Shown here in pieces: positions 25,024 through 34,818 of a stretch of 64,000 bases of DNA. A program made the translations under genes and the position numbers. A model generated the notes under the pieces. The model was not told the DNA's origin. It did not search any database and worked only from the letters and a program-made list of their open reading frames with translations. The stretch covers positions 727,501 through 791,500 of the forward strand of contig JAUIRK010000157.1 in assembly GCA_030549495.1 (NCBI GenBank). The letters are read 5' to 3'. This DNA is from Nectonema munidae (lineage: Eukaryota > Nematomorpha > Nectonematoida > Nectonematidae). How positions within the stretch are numbered: position 1 is the first letter of the stretch; each line of letters opens with the position of its first letter.

Positions 25024-25345
25024 AATGGTAATATATCATTTTTTACCTTTTTGAAATTTCCTGTATTACTGAATCAAAGCATTCATAATATATTTTTCTA
25101 ATTTTTGCAATTTCTGAATTATTATCATCAGAATTAGGCTTCATGGATGAATCAACTTCAAAATCACTCAATCTTTGAGGAATTTTAGGAAGGACTAAGC
25201 TTTAATTAAATAACACTTGGATTGGATTGGATTGGAATATCTAAGCACTTGCCAACTTTGTTGATATGCTTGCTTGATTGCTGGATGTTTATATTAAAAA
25301 TAATGGAACAAAATTGTCTATTTTACAGTGACTTGAGATTGATAA

Positions 25346-25437
25346 GAGGGGGGGCTTACATTTAAGGAGAGGGGGGGGGGGGGCTTACATTTAAAGAGAG
25401 GGGGGGCTTACATTTAAGGAGAGGGGGCTCAAGCCCG
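25346..25437 (+). repeat. Minisatellite inside the hAT end
   Basis: Three units of about 29-33 bp each contain CTTACATTTAA(G/A)(G/A)AGAGGGGG, starting near 25355, 25384 and 25417. The sister element at 44039 has about one and a half units in the corresponding subterminal region, so this copy has expanded. Confidence 0.8.
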
Positions 25438-25734
25438 CAATTTTAATAGGACGCGCGGGCCCTGCTTCTCACACCACATTAAAAAAACCAATAAAACTAT
25501 ACTATTTTATTTAAGCCCTATATTTTTTAACACCCACCTACTAAAATACTACTAATAATAAATTCCTTTACCTTTACTACCTTTGCTCAATCAATTCAAT
25601 CATCCTTTAACTACCACCTCAAAAATTCAGCTTCAAACTCCGTCAACAACTAACTCAAAAAAAGAAGTTCTTCAAACTATCTCAACAACTTAACAATTTC
25701 CCCAAAGCCCCTCGGCCTTAATAAATTCAAAAGC

Positions 25735-26299
25735 GGGTGAGAATTTTTACCCAAATATACCAAAACAGATGAAAACAAATTTAAATATACACAATTAAAA
25801 TAAATTATTAATTTGAAATTGAATTATAAAAAATTGAAAAATAATTTAGAATAAATAACTTGATTTTTTATTTGGTTGGTTGCATATCAAACCACCTTTT
25901 GTATAATAATATAATTATCTAAATATATTTTTTAAGATAATGTTATATAAAAAGAAAAATAAGACATAGAATAATAGAACACTGGAATTTAAATTGTTTA
26001 TATTATAATAATAACTTAAAATATAATAATTATTTGTAAATAATAATATAATTATTTTATAATAGTAAGTTTGATGACACAAAATAATTTTTTAATCTAA
26101 ATTTACTAATATGGGTGGCCTGGTAAGATAATGGGAGACACTAAAATATATAATAATACTCTATTCCCAGTCCTCGTTCATACTTAAATATCTGTGTATC
26201 TTTTTATTTTAAGCATTTATCTAATATATTTTTAATTTCAAGTTCTTATTTGTAAAAAAAAGATTAAATTTGTGTATATTTGGGTAAAAAGTCCTACCG
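25735..26299 (+). mobile_element. MITE family M, copy 1
   Basis: The left end GGGTGAGAATTTTTACCCAA and the right end TTGGGTAAAAAGTCCTACC are inverted repeats of each other with few differences. They enclose about 560 bp without ORFs. The interior contains GGTGGCCTGGTAAGATAATG, also found inverted in copy 2. It starts directly at the 3' end of the LINE. I could not define a target duplication or superfamily. Confidence 0.7.
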
Positions 26300-26397
26300 T
26301 TCGCAAGCCAAATTATTACAATTTTCTGAAACTTCAACTTTATATCTTTTTAAGCATTTCGTAAGCATATGGAAAAGACCGATAGTGCTTAGATATT

Positions 26398-26528
26398 TCT
26401 TCTACCTACCTACCTATTATTCAATCGAAACTTCCATATCTGAGCAGATAGTATGGATAGTCACAATCGGGGTTCGAACTCAGACCATCTACCCTACCAC
26501 TAGTTCACACCACTACGCCATCTGCCGA
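26398..26528 (-). mobile_element. tRNA-derived SINE, family C
   Basis: On the minus strand the head GGCAGATGGCGTAGTGGTG resembles a tRNA A-box region and GAGTTCGAACCCCGA is a good B box. The body ends in a (TAGG)n tail (26400-26415 on the plus strand). The acceptor stem does not close, so it is not a functional tRNA. It lies between the two inverted MITE copies. Only this copy was seen. Confidence 0.6.
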
Positions 26529-26773
26529 TTTAATTATTAAAAATTAAAATTGTATTTAAATGTTGATTTTAAAACACATTTTTGTTATTTTAAATATTTA
26601 AATTATATTCTTTAATTTATATATTTAATTTTTATATGGCTTTCATTGATAAACTAAAGGATATTTAAGATAGAATTGATAATTCTATCAAAAAAATATT
26701 AAGTTCTTTTTTTTCTAATAAAAGCAAGAAAATTAAACTTAAGAAGTTTTTTAACAATAAAAACTTGATAAAG

Positions 26774-27323
26774 CGGTAGGACTTTTTATCCAAATACACA
26801 CAAATATATTCTTTATTTACAAATAAAAACATAAAATTAAATATTTGATAAATGCTTAAAATATAAGATAGACAGATATTTATGTATGAACAAAGGCTGG
26901 CAATAAAGGTAAAGGTACCTTGGGGTATTTTCATCGAGAAGGCAAGAGGCCGCTTGTATCGAACTATGAGAAAGTTGCCGGGAGCGGGATTCGAACCCAA
27001 GACTTTGAATTTCGAAGTCACACGCTCTACCCAACCTACTCACGCCCTTAAATAAAATATTGTTATATATTTTTATGTCTCCCATTATGTTGCCAGGCCA
27101 ATTATTTAAATTAAAAAATTATTTTGTGTTATCAAACTTACTATTATAAAATAATTATTATATTTTAAGTTATAATATAAGAGAATTATAATAAAAAAAA
27201 TTAAACTATAAAATTAGTTATAATAAGTTTATATTGTTTTAAATTTTTTATAATTCAATTTCAAATTAATAATTTATATTAGTTTTAATCTGTTTGGGTG
27301 TATTTGGGTAAAAAGTCTCACCC
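26774..27323 (-). mobile_element. MITE family M, copy 2, carrying a SINE
   Basis: The same element as at 25735-26299, in inverted orientation. Ends are GGTAGGACTTTTTATCCAAA and TTTGGGTAAAAAGTCTCACC. The shared interior block is found at 27060-27145 as its reverse complement. It contains a SINE at 26907-27048, absent from copy 1. Without the SINE the copy is about 400 bp and slightly shorter than copy 1. Confidence 0.7.
26907..27048 (-). mobile_element. tRNA-derived SINE, family A, copy 1
   Basis: On the minus strand it starts GGGCGTGAGTAGGTTGGGTA (A-box-like). It has the B box GGGTTCGAATCCC, then a body with CATAGTTCGATACAAGCGG and ends GGTACCTTTACC. Comparison with the empty site in MITE copy 1 (about 26160) shows a short T-rich target around TTTATT. 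Other members: 32871, 41181 (minus) and 41409. Confidence 0.85.
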
Positions 27324-27629
27324 CTTGATAAAGTATATTAAATAAAAATAATCACGTGCAAAAGATCTAACAGAGTTGGTTTAAACGACTATAAATATAA
27401 CATTTTTTGGTATCATAAAACGTATTATAATTTTCAATAAAAAAATTTTGATTTTTTTCTCAAAGATTAAGATTTTTAAGAAGTTTTGAAGTTCATGGAA
27501 ACGATGAAAGTTTCATTGTAAAATTTAGCCACTCTATATCTAAGACAGTTTTGTTATGTTTTTAATTTAAAATAAAGAACAATTAAGTTTTTTGAATTTC
27601 TTAAATAAAATTCAGGAATTTTATATTTA

Positions 27630-28619
27630 ACTTAAACCAGAAACTGAACAAATCAGGTGACAATTTATTGTAACATTTGTATATAAAAGTTGACAATTTA
27701 AGCTTATATATATCATTAAACTTGAGAAAACTATTAGTAAAAAAATAGGGCTAGTATGACTTAGATTTTGCCTATTAAATATCAAACTCAATGTAATTTT
27801 TTCAATTTTTATCACATATGAAATAACCCCAATTTCAACGCTATATTGTAGATGAGGAAGGAACAAAGCTTTATATATTTTAGACACTTAACATCGGTAG
27901 AAAATAAATTTTTATACTTGCATAAAATACCCAAAATAACATTCAATTTATTGGAAACAAATATAAGATGATCGTTCCAATTCAGTTTGGAATTTATAAT
28001 GAGTCCCATAAAATTAATTTGAGATTTGAAATTGATACCAATATCTAAAGAGTTCAATCTGGGTTTATTTGTGAAGTACAAAGCTCTAGATTTTGAAATA
28101 TTCAAATTCATATTATTCGAGCAAAACCATTATTTACCAATTCAAAATCGTCCTGTATGAAAAAGTTATTGGTACAGCAATATTTATATTCTGAAAGAGG
28201 AACAATAAGAGTAACGTCATCTGCATAAACAGGAAAGAGAAAACTATCGGAAGAGTTAGGGATGTCATTAATAAAAATTGAAAACAATAGGGGCCCCAAA
28301 ATTGACGCGTGAGGAACACCGCTATTTGTTTTATAAGGAGAGGAGAAATAATCGGTCACAAAGATAGTTTGATTTCTATCACAGAAGTAAGATCCAAAAA
28401 AGGCAAGACTTTTGTTACAAAAACTATAGAACTTGAGTTTGCTCAATAAAATAGAGTGAGGAATTGTATCAAAAGCTTTAGATAGGTCTAGGAAGATTGC
28501 AATAACATCACTACTAGAATCTAAATGTTCATAAATGGTGTTGAATGTAGAAACTCAACGGAATATTTTTACGAAATCTAAATTGTTTATTGTATAACAA
28601 TCTGGTAATAATGGCTGGG
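27630..28619 (-). pseudogene. CR1/Jockey-like LINE fragment, reverse transcriptase
   Basis: Minus-strand frames cover the central reverse transcriptase. YNKQFRFRKN comes first, then AIFLDLSKAFDTI (motif A, Asp), SGVPHASILGPLLFSIFIND (motif B; family has SGVPQGS), and VYADDVTLI (motif C, YADD intact). Then come MNLNISKSRALYF and FMGLIINSKLNWNDH (downstream block), followed by thumb-like sequence. The main frames are 28108-28446 and 27812-28111. Sequence composition and motif style differ from the LINE at 19600, so it is a different family. 5' and 3' parts are missing. Confidence 0.85.
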
Positions 28620-29384
28620 TTAATCGAGATCTAAAACTATATCATATTCAGAAATTGTTAAAAAATTTCTTGATTTTCTCAAAATCAAATTTGATGATCC
28701 TGATGAGCTTACTTCTTTTAAGCAATATTCTAGTGAAGCATTATCTGAAGTAAAAGATAATAATCTAATAATTACTAACAATACTCTTAAATCTTTTTTC
28801 CCTGACTCTGCCTCTTTAGAAAATGCATCACAGAAAAAATTGAAGATAATAAATATATTCATATTAATAAAAACCCTTTATTTAATCCAACAATCATTAT
28901 AAAAATCTTAATAATGAAATGAAAGCTGTTTAACCTAATTTTGGCTAAAATTAATTACATAAAAAAAGGCTACAGAGAGTGGAAACACTTTTAAAATCCT
29001 TTTTTTCTAAACTTAATGTTAATAATAAGAATAATTTCTTCTTCTTCAATATCATCAGAACATATTAAAGCTTGAATTATGATTTCACTAAAATCATACC
29101 ATGCACAACGTTTGATGGTAGAAATAACAAAATTTATGACTTTGTTGTTGAGTGTGTTTAATTTTTATATCGAACCAGAAAGGATAATAAACTCCTACTA
29201 TATACTCAACTATCAGTATTAAATTACTGTATAGTTTTCCCTTCAATCCACGTTTGGAGATCCATATACGACAAAGTGTATTTGTTGTAGTTAACCAACT
29301 TGAATGATTAACTGGGCCAATTTCAAGTAAGCCAAAACCTTGTGGGAGATTGTTTTCTGAGCAGGATGCATAGAAATCATGTTT
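28620..29384. other. Unrecognised stretch with broken plus-strand frames
   Basis: From 28621 the plus strand keeps an open frame (SYSEIVKKFLDFLKIKFDDP, then ELTSFKQYSSEAL) with better codon use than background. After a stop, further short frames follow to about 29200. It could be retroelement protein debris, but no conserved enzymatic motif is visible and I do not assign it. Confidence 0.3.
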
Positions 29385-29720
29385 CTACATTTTCATGACC
29401 TTTTCAACTTTATTATGGTCTTCTACGAATCTTTTATCATATTGGGTGATCAAGCCAGCGTCTATAAATTCAGTAGTTGTGATAGCTGTTGTTGCGCGTA
29501 ACCCAACACCGTATCCGAGGCTATGCTTTGTCATTTTCAGTATTTCCATCGTGTTGTATGTTAACTTTTTGTTTCCGTTGAAATCTTTTTCATGATATGA
29601 ATCATATACTTCTGATTCAGTTTCCAAATGTGATAAACACATATTGTTCGAAAGGTAAGAGTTGCTCGGACAGTTAAAAATTTTCTTTTTCATATGCTCT
29701 TTGCTTTTGATTTTCAGCAT
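29385..29720 (-). CDS. Unrecognised ORF, faint SET-domain resemblance
   Basis: A 111-residue frame from ATG to stop. The segment HSLGYGVGLRATTAI followed by TTTEFI resembles the start of SET domains (..G.GL.A...I..GEFI), and PVNHS is found just beyond the stop on the same strand. That could be a decayed NHSC-like motif. No catalytic residues can be confirmed. It may be an exon, a pseudogene fragment or a chance frame. A T-rich tract follows upstream. No partner gene is visible. Confidence 0.25.
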   Translation of the reverse strand: MLKIKSKEHMKKKIFNCPSNSYLSNNMCLSHLETESEVYDSYHEKDFNGNKKLTYNTMEILKMTKHSLGYGVGLRATTAITTTEFIDAGLITQYDKRFVEDHNKVEKVMKM

Positions 29721-31000
29721 GATCTTTTAAACCAATTTGGTAAAAGGTAAATGATGCTATTTTTTCGTTCTATAATAAAAAAGCTCTTTAATAGGAATTT
29801 TAGTTTTTCTAGGACACGTGCAATTTATGTGTACTTTGTTTTAACATGCATTGCAGTAAAACTCGTTAGAACTATAAATTTTAAATTTGCATTTCAAAAT
29901 GTCAAGTTTACTAGCAAAGTTCTCTTTAATTTTGAGTTTACCTCTTCCAAGAGATATATTTTTGGCTTGGTTCCAATATTCTTTTATTTGCTTCAGTATG
30001 TGAACTTTAGAATTCAAAATTAGACCTTAAATAAATTGTTTGCAAGCTCATGTTTTTCTAAGACTTTTAAGTATATAGATTGTTCTAGCTTATCAGCTTA
30101 AAAATTCTATAAAAGACATTGCTCTCTCAGCGAGATTCCGTCCCTCAAAATATCTCTTAAAGTTGGTAGTAAGAATTAAATTCGTTAAATTTGTGAATGA
30201 AGATCTAGCTTTCATTCCGACAAAAATATGTAATTTTTTTTTGCTAAACTGTAAAAAATTTCAATTAAATTAAAAAAAAATTAAAATATAATTTATTTCT
30301 TAAACAACACGATAATTTGTTTAAAAACTCAAAGTTTATATACAGCATATCTGTATTATTTTTTAAACTGAGATTGACCAAGCTAAAAATTTTTTTGATT
30401 ATGACAATATTTTTTTATATATATTTACAACTTTTTAACACAGGTTGTTTTGATTTATTGAGTTATGAAAATTTAACACAGCCTAATGGTCAAACCATAT
30501 GTCAATTGTTTCACATAAAAAGCTCTTATTAGTAGTACGCTAAAACAATTTCTTACCTTCTAATGAGGCTCTCGTTTTATAAAAATCACTATTTTTACAA
30601 CACTGGACATATAGTATTTTTAACTCTGTTCCATTTTCAAAAAAAGAAGAAATATCATCAACAGAAGTTTCCTCTCGCACACCAACAATCTCTTTTATGA
30701 AAACGCAATTTTAAAAGTGGATGATATTTACAACATGAAAATAGCTGTTTTATATCTAAAAAGTTGCTCATGTTAAGTGTTATAGGTTCATATGAGCAGC
30801 AAAATTGCTGTTTGACAAACTTCTATCATAATACTATTTCAATTTCTTAAAACTTCTCTTCTCACACATATACCTTTTTGGTCTAATTGATTAGTGCCCG
30901 TTTCTTCCAAGAGTGGGTTTGTAGGACCCGTACATAAATTTAAGGTGCGCGTCATTTGTTCAAAGATTACTACGGGTAGGGCGGGTCTGGTTTCAATATT
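29721..31000. other. Intergenic, no gene seen
   Basis: A/T-rich. Open frames at 29751-30023 and 30317-30532 are hydrophobic, low-complexity and unsupported by any motif. Nothing else is visible. Confidence 0.45.
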
Positions 31001-31006
31001 AGTACC

Positions 31007-31575
31007 AGGGCTTAATACGGGTTAACCTGTAAAATTGTAGGTATTAATTCTTAAAAAATTGTATAATTTATTAGATGTTCATTCATAGCTCATATGCGAT
31101 TATATAGAGCCAAACATCAGTAAGTACATCACACACTGACACCTTTACGTCACCAAAGCTGCACTTGTTTCTTTAGAGTAAGTACATTTTATATATTTGC
31201 CTACACTGCCAATAATACATAATAATTTTATGTATTATAGCAACCATGTTGATAACGAGAGTCTTCAGTCTTACTCACCATCTTATTTTTGAATGATCAG
31301 CTTTAAAAGCCAAACGTCAATAATATTTTTGTTTTAAACCTAACATCATAAAAATTCAATATTTAAAAACAGTATCATTTAAATTATATTCTTTCTCTAC
31401 TCAAATGAATGGGCAGTTGAGGGTTTAAATTTAAAATTGCGGGTTGGGTACGGCTTTAAAATTTTAAGTGCGGACGGCTGCGGGTTTTTCATTTTTTATT
31501 GCAGTTGCAGGATGTGTGTAAAATAATAAAATGTAGGGCCGGGTGTGTGTGGCCAAATTTTTACAACCCGCGCAG
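31007..31575. mobile_element. Putative hAT-type MITE with GGGT-rich ends
   Basis: Left CAGGGCTTAATACGGGTT and right AACCCGCGCAGGGCTA are partly inverted. The right subterminal part (31435-31570) holds several GCGGGT and GGGT(T/A)GGG words against an A/T-rich background, typical of hAT subterminal regions. No target duplication could be established, so limits are approximate. Confidence 0.4.
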
Positions 31576-31579
31576 GGCT

Positions 31580-32500
31580 ATAATTCAGACATTGAGCATT
31601 ATACTTAAAATAATACATATACTAAATATAAAAAAGTAAATTGAGAATTAAACAGACTTTATTCAATATTTTAAGGATAAATTATCAACCACTAGGTTAT
31701 CAACGGACCTTCAACTTCCAACTAAAGGAGGAGGGAGACGAATTACTGGGGTTATAGTAAAATGTGTAAGGAAAACCTTTTGCGAAAAAATAGAGGAGGG
31801 TTAGTGTATAGGAAATGGTGTGAGTATGTTACTTATATGATAGAGTTCACACATAATATATATATATATTATTATCAGATCTACGGCAAGACCTCCAGGG
31901 AACAATTTACCAGATTATATATTTAAATATAAAAATTATTGAAAAACATAATTAAAATAAAAATTTTCAAAAAATATTTTAGATACATATTGAAAGCACG
32001 ATTTCAAATATTCTACACAAAACTTCAAAACACTTAACTTTGAAATTGCGATTTTCTTAGATGAAAACAATATGATTGGTTAAAATGTTTATGTTTATAA
32101 TACTAATATTATCATTACAATTTTTTTGGAAATTTTTACTTATTTGTTTTGAAGAAAATTTTTTTCACTATTTCTTTTTCATCATATTATATATCATTTG
32201 AAAGCTTATCGTTTGCTATATACGATAGAATAATTTATTTTTTGCAAAAGCTTTTTAATTTTTTTGATAACTGGACTTTACTTTGAAAAATTTGGTCTAA
32301 ATTTTAGTAAAAAAAAAAGTAACCACTTTTAAAGAAGAGCATAATGTGAAGATTTAAACAAAATTTTTTATTGTAAATGGTATCATTGGAAAGCTATATT
32401 CTCTGTGCTGAACATAGGCTAGGTTTTACAAAAAATATGATTAATTTTTCTCAATAATTAACCTAATAAATTTATATTGTTTTTTGAAATAACAAACAAA
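31580..32500. other. Intergenic, no gene seen
   Basis: A/T-rich with a short (AT)n at 31857-31870. Nothing else is supported. Confidence 0.45.
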
Positions 32501-32504
32501 ATTT

Positions 32505-33600
32505 GAATTTTTTATAATTTTGTATTTTTCAGTTTTCATTGTAATTTGCAGATGGGGATCATATTTCTATATTTGACGATTTTGAAAAAGTTTTAGCTTT
32601 TATCTGTAACAATTTCCAACACAATTCTAAAACCACTCTACTACCAGAACCTAAATTTATTTATAGATTTTCATAAAATAATTTTAGTTTCGATTTTTTA
32701 TAAATAAACTTTTATTTTGTACTTAAAAATTCATTGTTAACACTAATATTTCAAGCGTATTATTTAAACAAGCTATTTTATTTTAAAAATAATTATAAAA
32801 TGGTTTTTGAGTAAGTAAATTTTTAGTAAATTATGTCTGTGAAACTTATTATTAAATTTTCCCTTGTGGAGCGTGAGTAAGGTTGGTTAGGTACTGGGTT
32901 TAGATAACTCAAGGTCTTGGGTTCGATCACGCATCAAGCCTACTTTCTCATAGTTAGATACAAGCGGCGTAATTGTGCCTTCTCAATGAAAACACCCCAC
33001 GGTACCTTTACACTGAATTTTTCCCCAATTATACTAATATTATTATTTCTATTTCAGGACTTAGTATTATAAATTAACCTTGATTTTTTATTGCTTATAT
33101 AACTTTTAAATTATTCCCCCAAATTTTACGTGAAACATATCAAATTGGTGCTTATTTAATGGGCTTCATTACCATTGTAATTACAAGTAAAATTTGAATT
33201 TTTTATAATTTTGTATTTTTCAGTTTCCTTCTTAATTAGCAGGTGAGAGATGCATTTTTCTACTTTTTCAGACGTAAAAGGCAAATACTTTAAAACATTT
33301 ACAAATTATAGTTGTTAAGCATGAGTTGAGAAATGAAACTGTCATGGTCGATTTGGTATAAAAAATATACTTGGTATTAAAGTTTAATTAATATTCTTGG
33401 AGTTTCTCAGACGTAAACAGCAAAATTGAGACATTTTGAAAAACAAATTGCAAAAGAATGACTCCGGAATTTAAATTGGCATGCTTGATTTAGTATAAAA
33501 ATGTGTATTTTTTTTAATTTTGAATATTCATACATATAATTTTCAGGCGTAAACCACAAATTTTATTGATACTTTCAGAATTTTTCATCAATTTTACTAA
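32505..33600 (+). repeat. Degenerate repeats sharing CAGACGTAAA and TTTTTGTATTTTTCAG-like words
   Basis: A block of about 50 bp around ATAATTTTGTATTTTTCAGT occurs at about 32513 and again at about 33210. Downstream, three units with TCAG(A/G)CGTAAA followed by A/C-rich text start near 33268, 33407 and 33544, roughly 140 bp apart. A SINE (32871-33012) is inserted between the outer blocks. This looks like an old tandem array or complex transposon. Confidence 0.5.
32871..33012 (+). mobile_element. tRNA-derived SINE, family A, copy 2
   Basis: Starts GCGTGAGTAAGGTTGGTTAG and has B box GGGTTCGATCAC. The body contains CATAGTTAGATACAAGCGG and ends GGTACCTTTACAC. Same layout as the copies at 26907, 41181 and 41409. 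Confidence 0.85.
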
Positions 33601-33812
33601 TATGGTTATTTCTATTTGGCGAATTTTCGAGTAACGTCCGATCTCGCGTATCATGCAACCCCCTTATTTTCACCAATAAAATACTTTTTATCATGTATCA
33701 TTGGTATAATGCAAGATTATTTTAAATATTAATAATATATTTGAAGAAATATTTTTTCAGTATGAAGAGTTTTAGGAAGCCCTTCTTTGTTATGCAATGA
33801 TTATTCTCATAA

Positions 33813-34016
33813 CCTGTACGGTTGAACGAGGGTAGACAGCTTGAGTGTTATCTCCAACTGTATACTACGGTGATTTATATTCAATTAAAATTTATATTAA
33901 AATATGAACACAAAGTTAAACCTTGTCTTCCTAATGATTTGTATATGGAATAGAAATTACCATAGTATACAGTGGGAATGACAAACAAGTTGTCTACCCG
34001 TGTTCAATCGTACAGG
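33813..34016. mobile_element. PIF/Harbinger-type MITE with long inverted repeats
   Basis: A 204-bp element with inverted arms of about 75 bp, opening CCTGTACGGTTGAACGAGGG and closing GTGTTCAATCGTACAGG. TAA lies directly outside each end (33810-33812 and 34017-34019), the TWA target of the PIF/Harbinger superfamily. The spacer of about 50 bp is A/T-rich. Arms differ at roughly one position in six, so the insertion is old. Confidence 0.75.
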
Positions 34017-34019
34017 TAA

Positions 34020-34640
34020 TATGATATATATATATATATAGTAGATAATGTATACACTAAATATACATTATCAATCCTGTTATATTGACTTTACCGCTAT
34101 ACTCCATACCTAAATTTTTGACTTGTTCCTGATATCATTTTCAGTTTTGTTGATTGGTTAGCATTTACAAGCGTCTATTTGGGCTTTGATACTAACCTTG
34201 AAATGTAGATATTTATAAACTATATTTTTGTGATTGTTTTCAATCTTTAACTTTGTATTTTTGAATTTAAATTTATGTTTATATCTCTTTTGTTCATTTT
34301 TAATTATTTTCTATTGTCAAACGTTTGAATACATCGCTTAAACATGTACATTTCGTTATTAAAACTGAAAAATTACCAAATAATATAAAAATAAGATCAA
34401 TGCGCGCGAGATTTTTGAAACTCATTAAAAATTTATTTTCGGGTCTTTTTTTAAGATAAATTTAATTTATCGACTTTTACTCGCCCTGTTTATAATATTA
34501 AAATATCACTAGGTTTAAATTTTATTGTTGGAAAAAGGAACAATTTTAGAAATTAAAGTTGTTTTAATTTAGATTAATTACTAAACTAAAAAATATTCAA
34601 GAACTCGATACATTTTAGGTTCATAATATACTCCTTCAAA
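34020..34640. other. Intergenic downstream of AP-1 mu
   Basis: Contains a (TA)n microsatellite at 34023-34040. No gene is seen; it forms the 3' flank of the minus-strand adaptor gene. Confidence 0.5.
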
Positions 34641-34657
34641 TAAATTGAAACAATTGA

Positions 34658-34663
34658 TTTATT
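34658..34663 (-). terminator. Polyadenylation signal AATAAA of AP-1 mu
   Basis: TTTATT on the plus strand is AATAAA on the gene strand, about 156 bases past the stop codon, a plausible distance for a 3' UTR. Other A/T-rich variants are nearby, so the exact cleavage site is uncertain. Confidence 0.45.
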
Positions 34664-34818
34664 ATTTAGCAAATATCAGACATGATTTAATAAATAATTT
34701 TACGAACTCCGAGCATATAAACTTTCTAAGTCACAGTACAAAAAGATCTTTTCAGACAAGTGGAAAACTCAAAAGGCTAACAGGGCTGAACAGAATATTT
34801 AGAATAAAAAGGAATGTT

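Larger units (their letters stand above)
24250..25464 (-). mobile_element. Deleted hAT, copy 1, inside the LINE
   Basis: A 1215-bp element with ends CAGGGCCCGCGC and GCGCGGGCCCTG is flanked by exact CTTCTCAC (24242-24249 and 25465-25472). On the minus strand it encodes only the C-terminal part of a hAT transposase (24790-25023 plus nearby frames). The copy at 44039-45260 has almost the same length and the same missing part, so both descend from one deleted, non-autonomous ancestor. It interrupts the LINE and is younger than it. Confidence 0.92.
19600..25734 (+). mobile_element. I-like LINE with nested insertions
   Basis: About 4.6 kb of LINE sequence, recognisable by its C-rich, G-poor sense strand. 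It has, in order, an ORF1-like region with three zinc knuckles, a remnant of the endonuclease, reverse transcriptase, RNase H and a terminal Cys/His motif. RNase H places it with the I group. It is interrupted by a MITE (22834-23114) and a deleted hAT (24250-25464). The 3' end is near GGCCTTAATAAATTCAAAA (25715-25733). The 5' limit is uncertain; C-rich sequence starts about 19470. Many stops show it is inactive. Confidence 0.8.

Noticed and set aside
25346-25437. Regularly spaced repeats that might suggest a CRISPR array
   Set aside because: Only three units, G-rich, lying inside a eukaryotic hAT element whose sister copy has fewer units.
26398-26528. tRNA-like sequence with good A and B boxes
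   Set aside because: The acceptor stem does not close and a (TAGG)n tail follows, so it is a SINE rather than a tRNA gene.
26665-27085. Two overlapping minus-strand frames containing SNPAPG- and LGFESRSRQL-like text
   Set aside because: These are chance translations of the SINE B-box region, a common artefact of tRNA-derived SINEs.
28900-29210. Possible retroelement structural-protein debris
   Set aside because: No conserved motif was clear enough to name a family; left as unrecognised.
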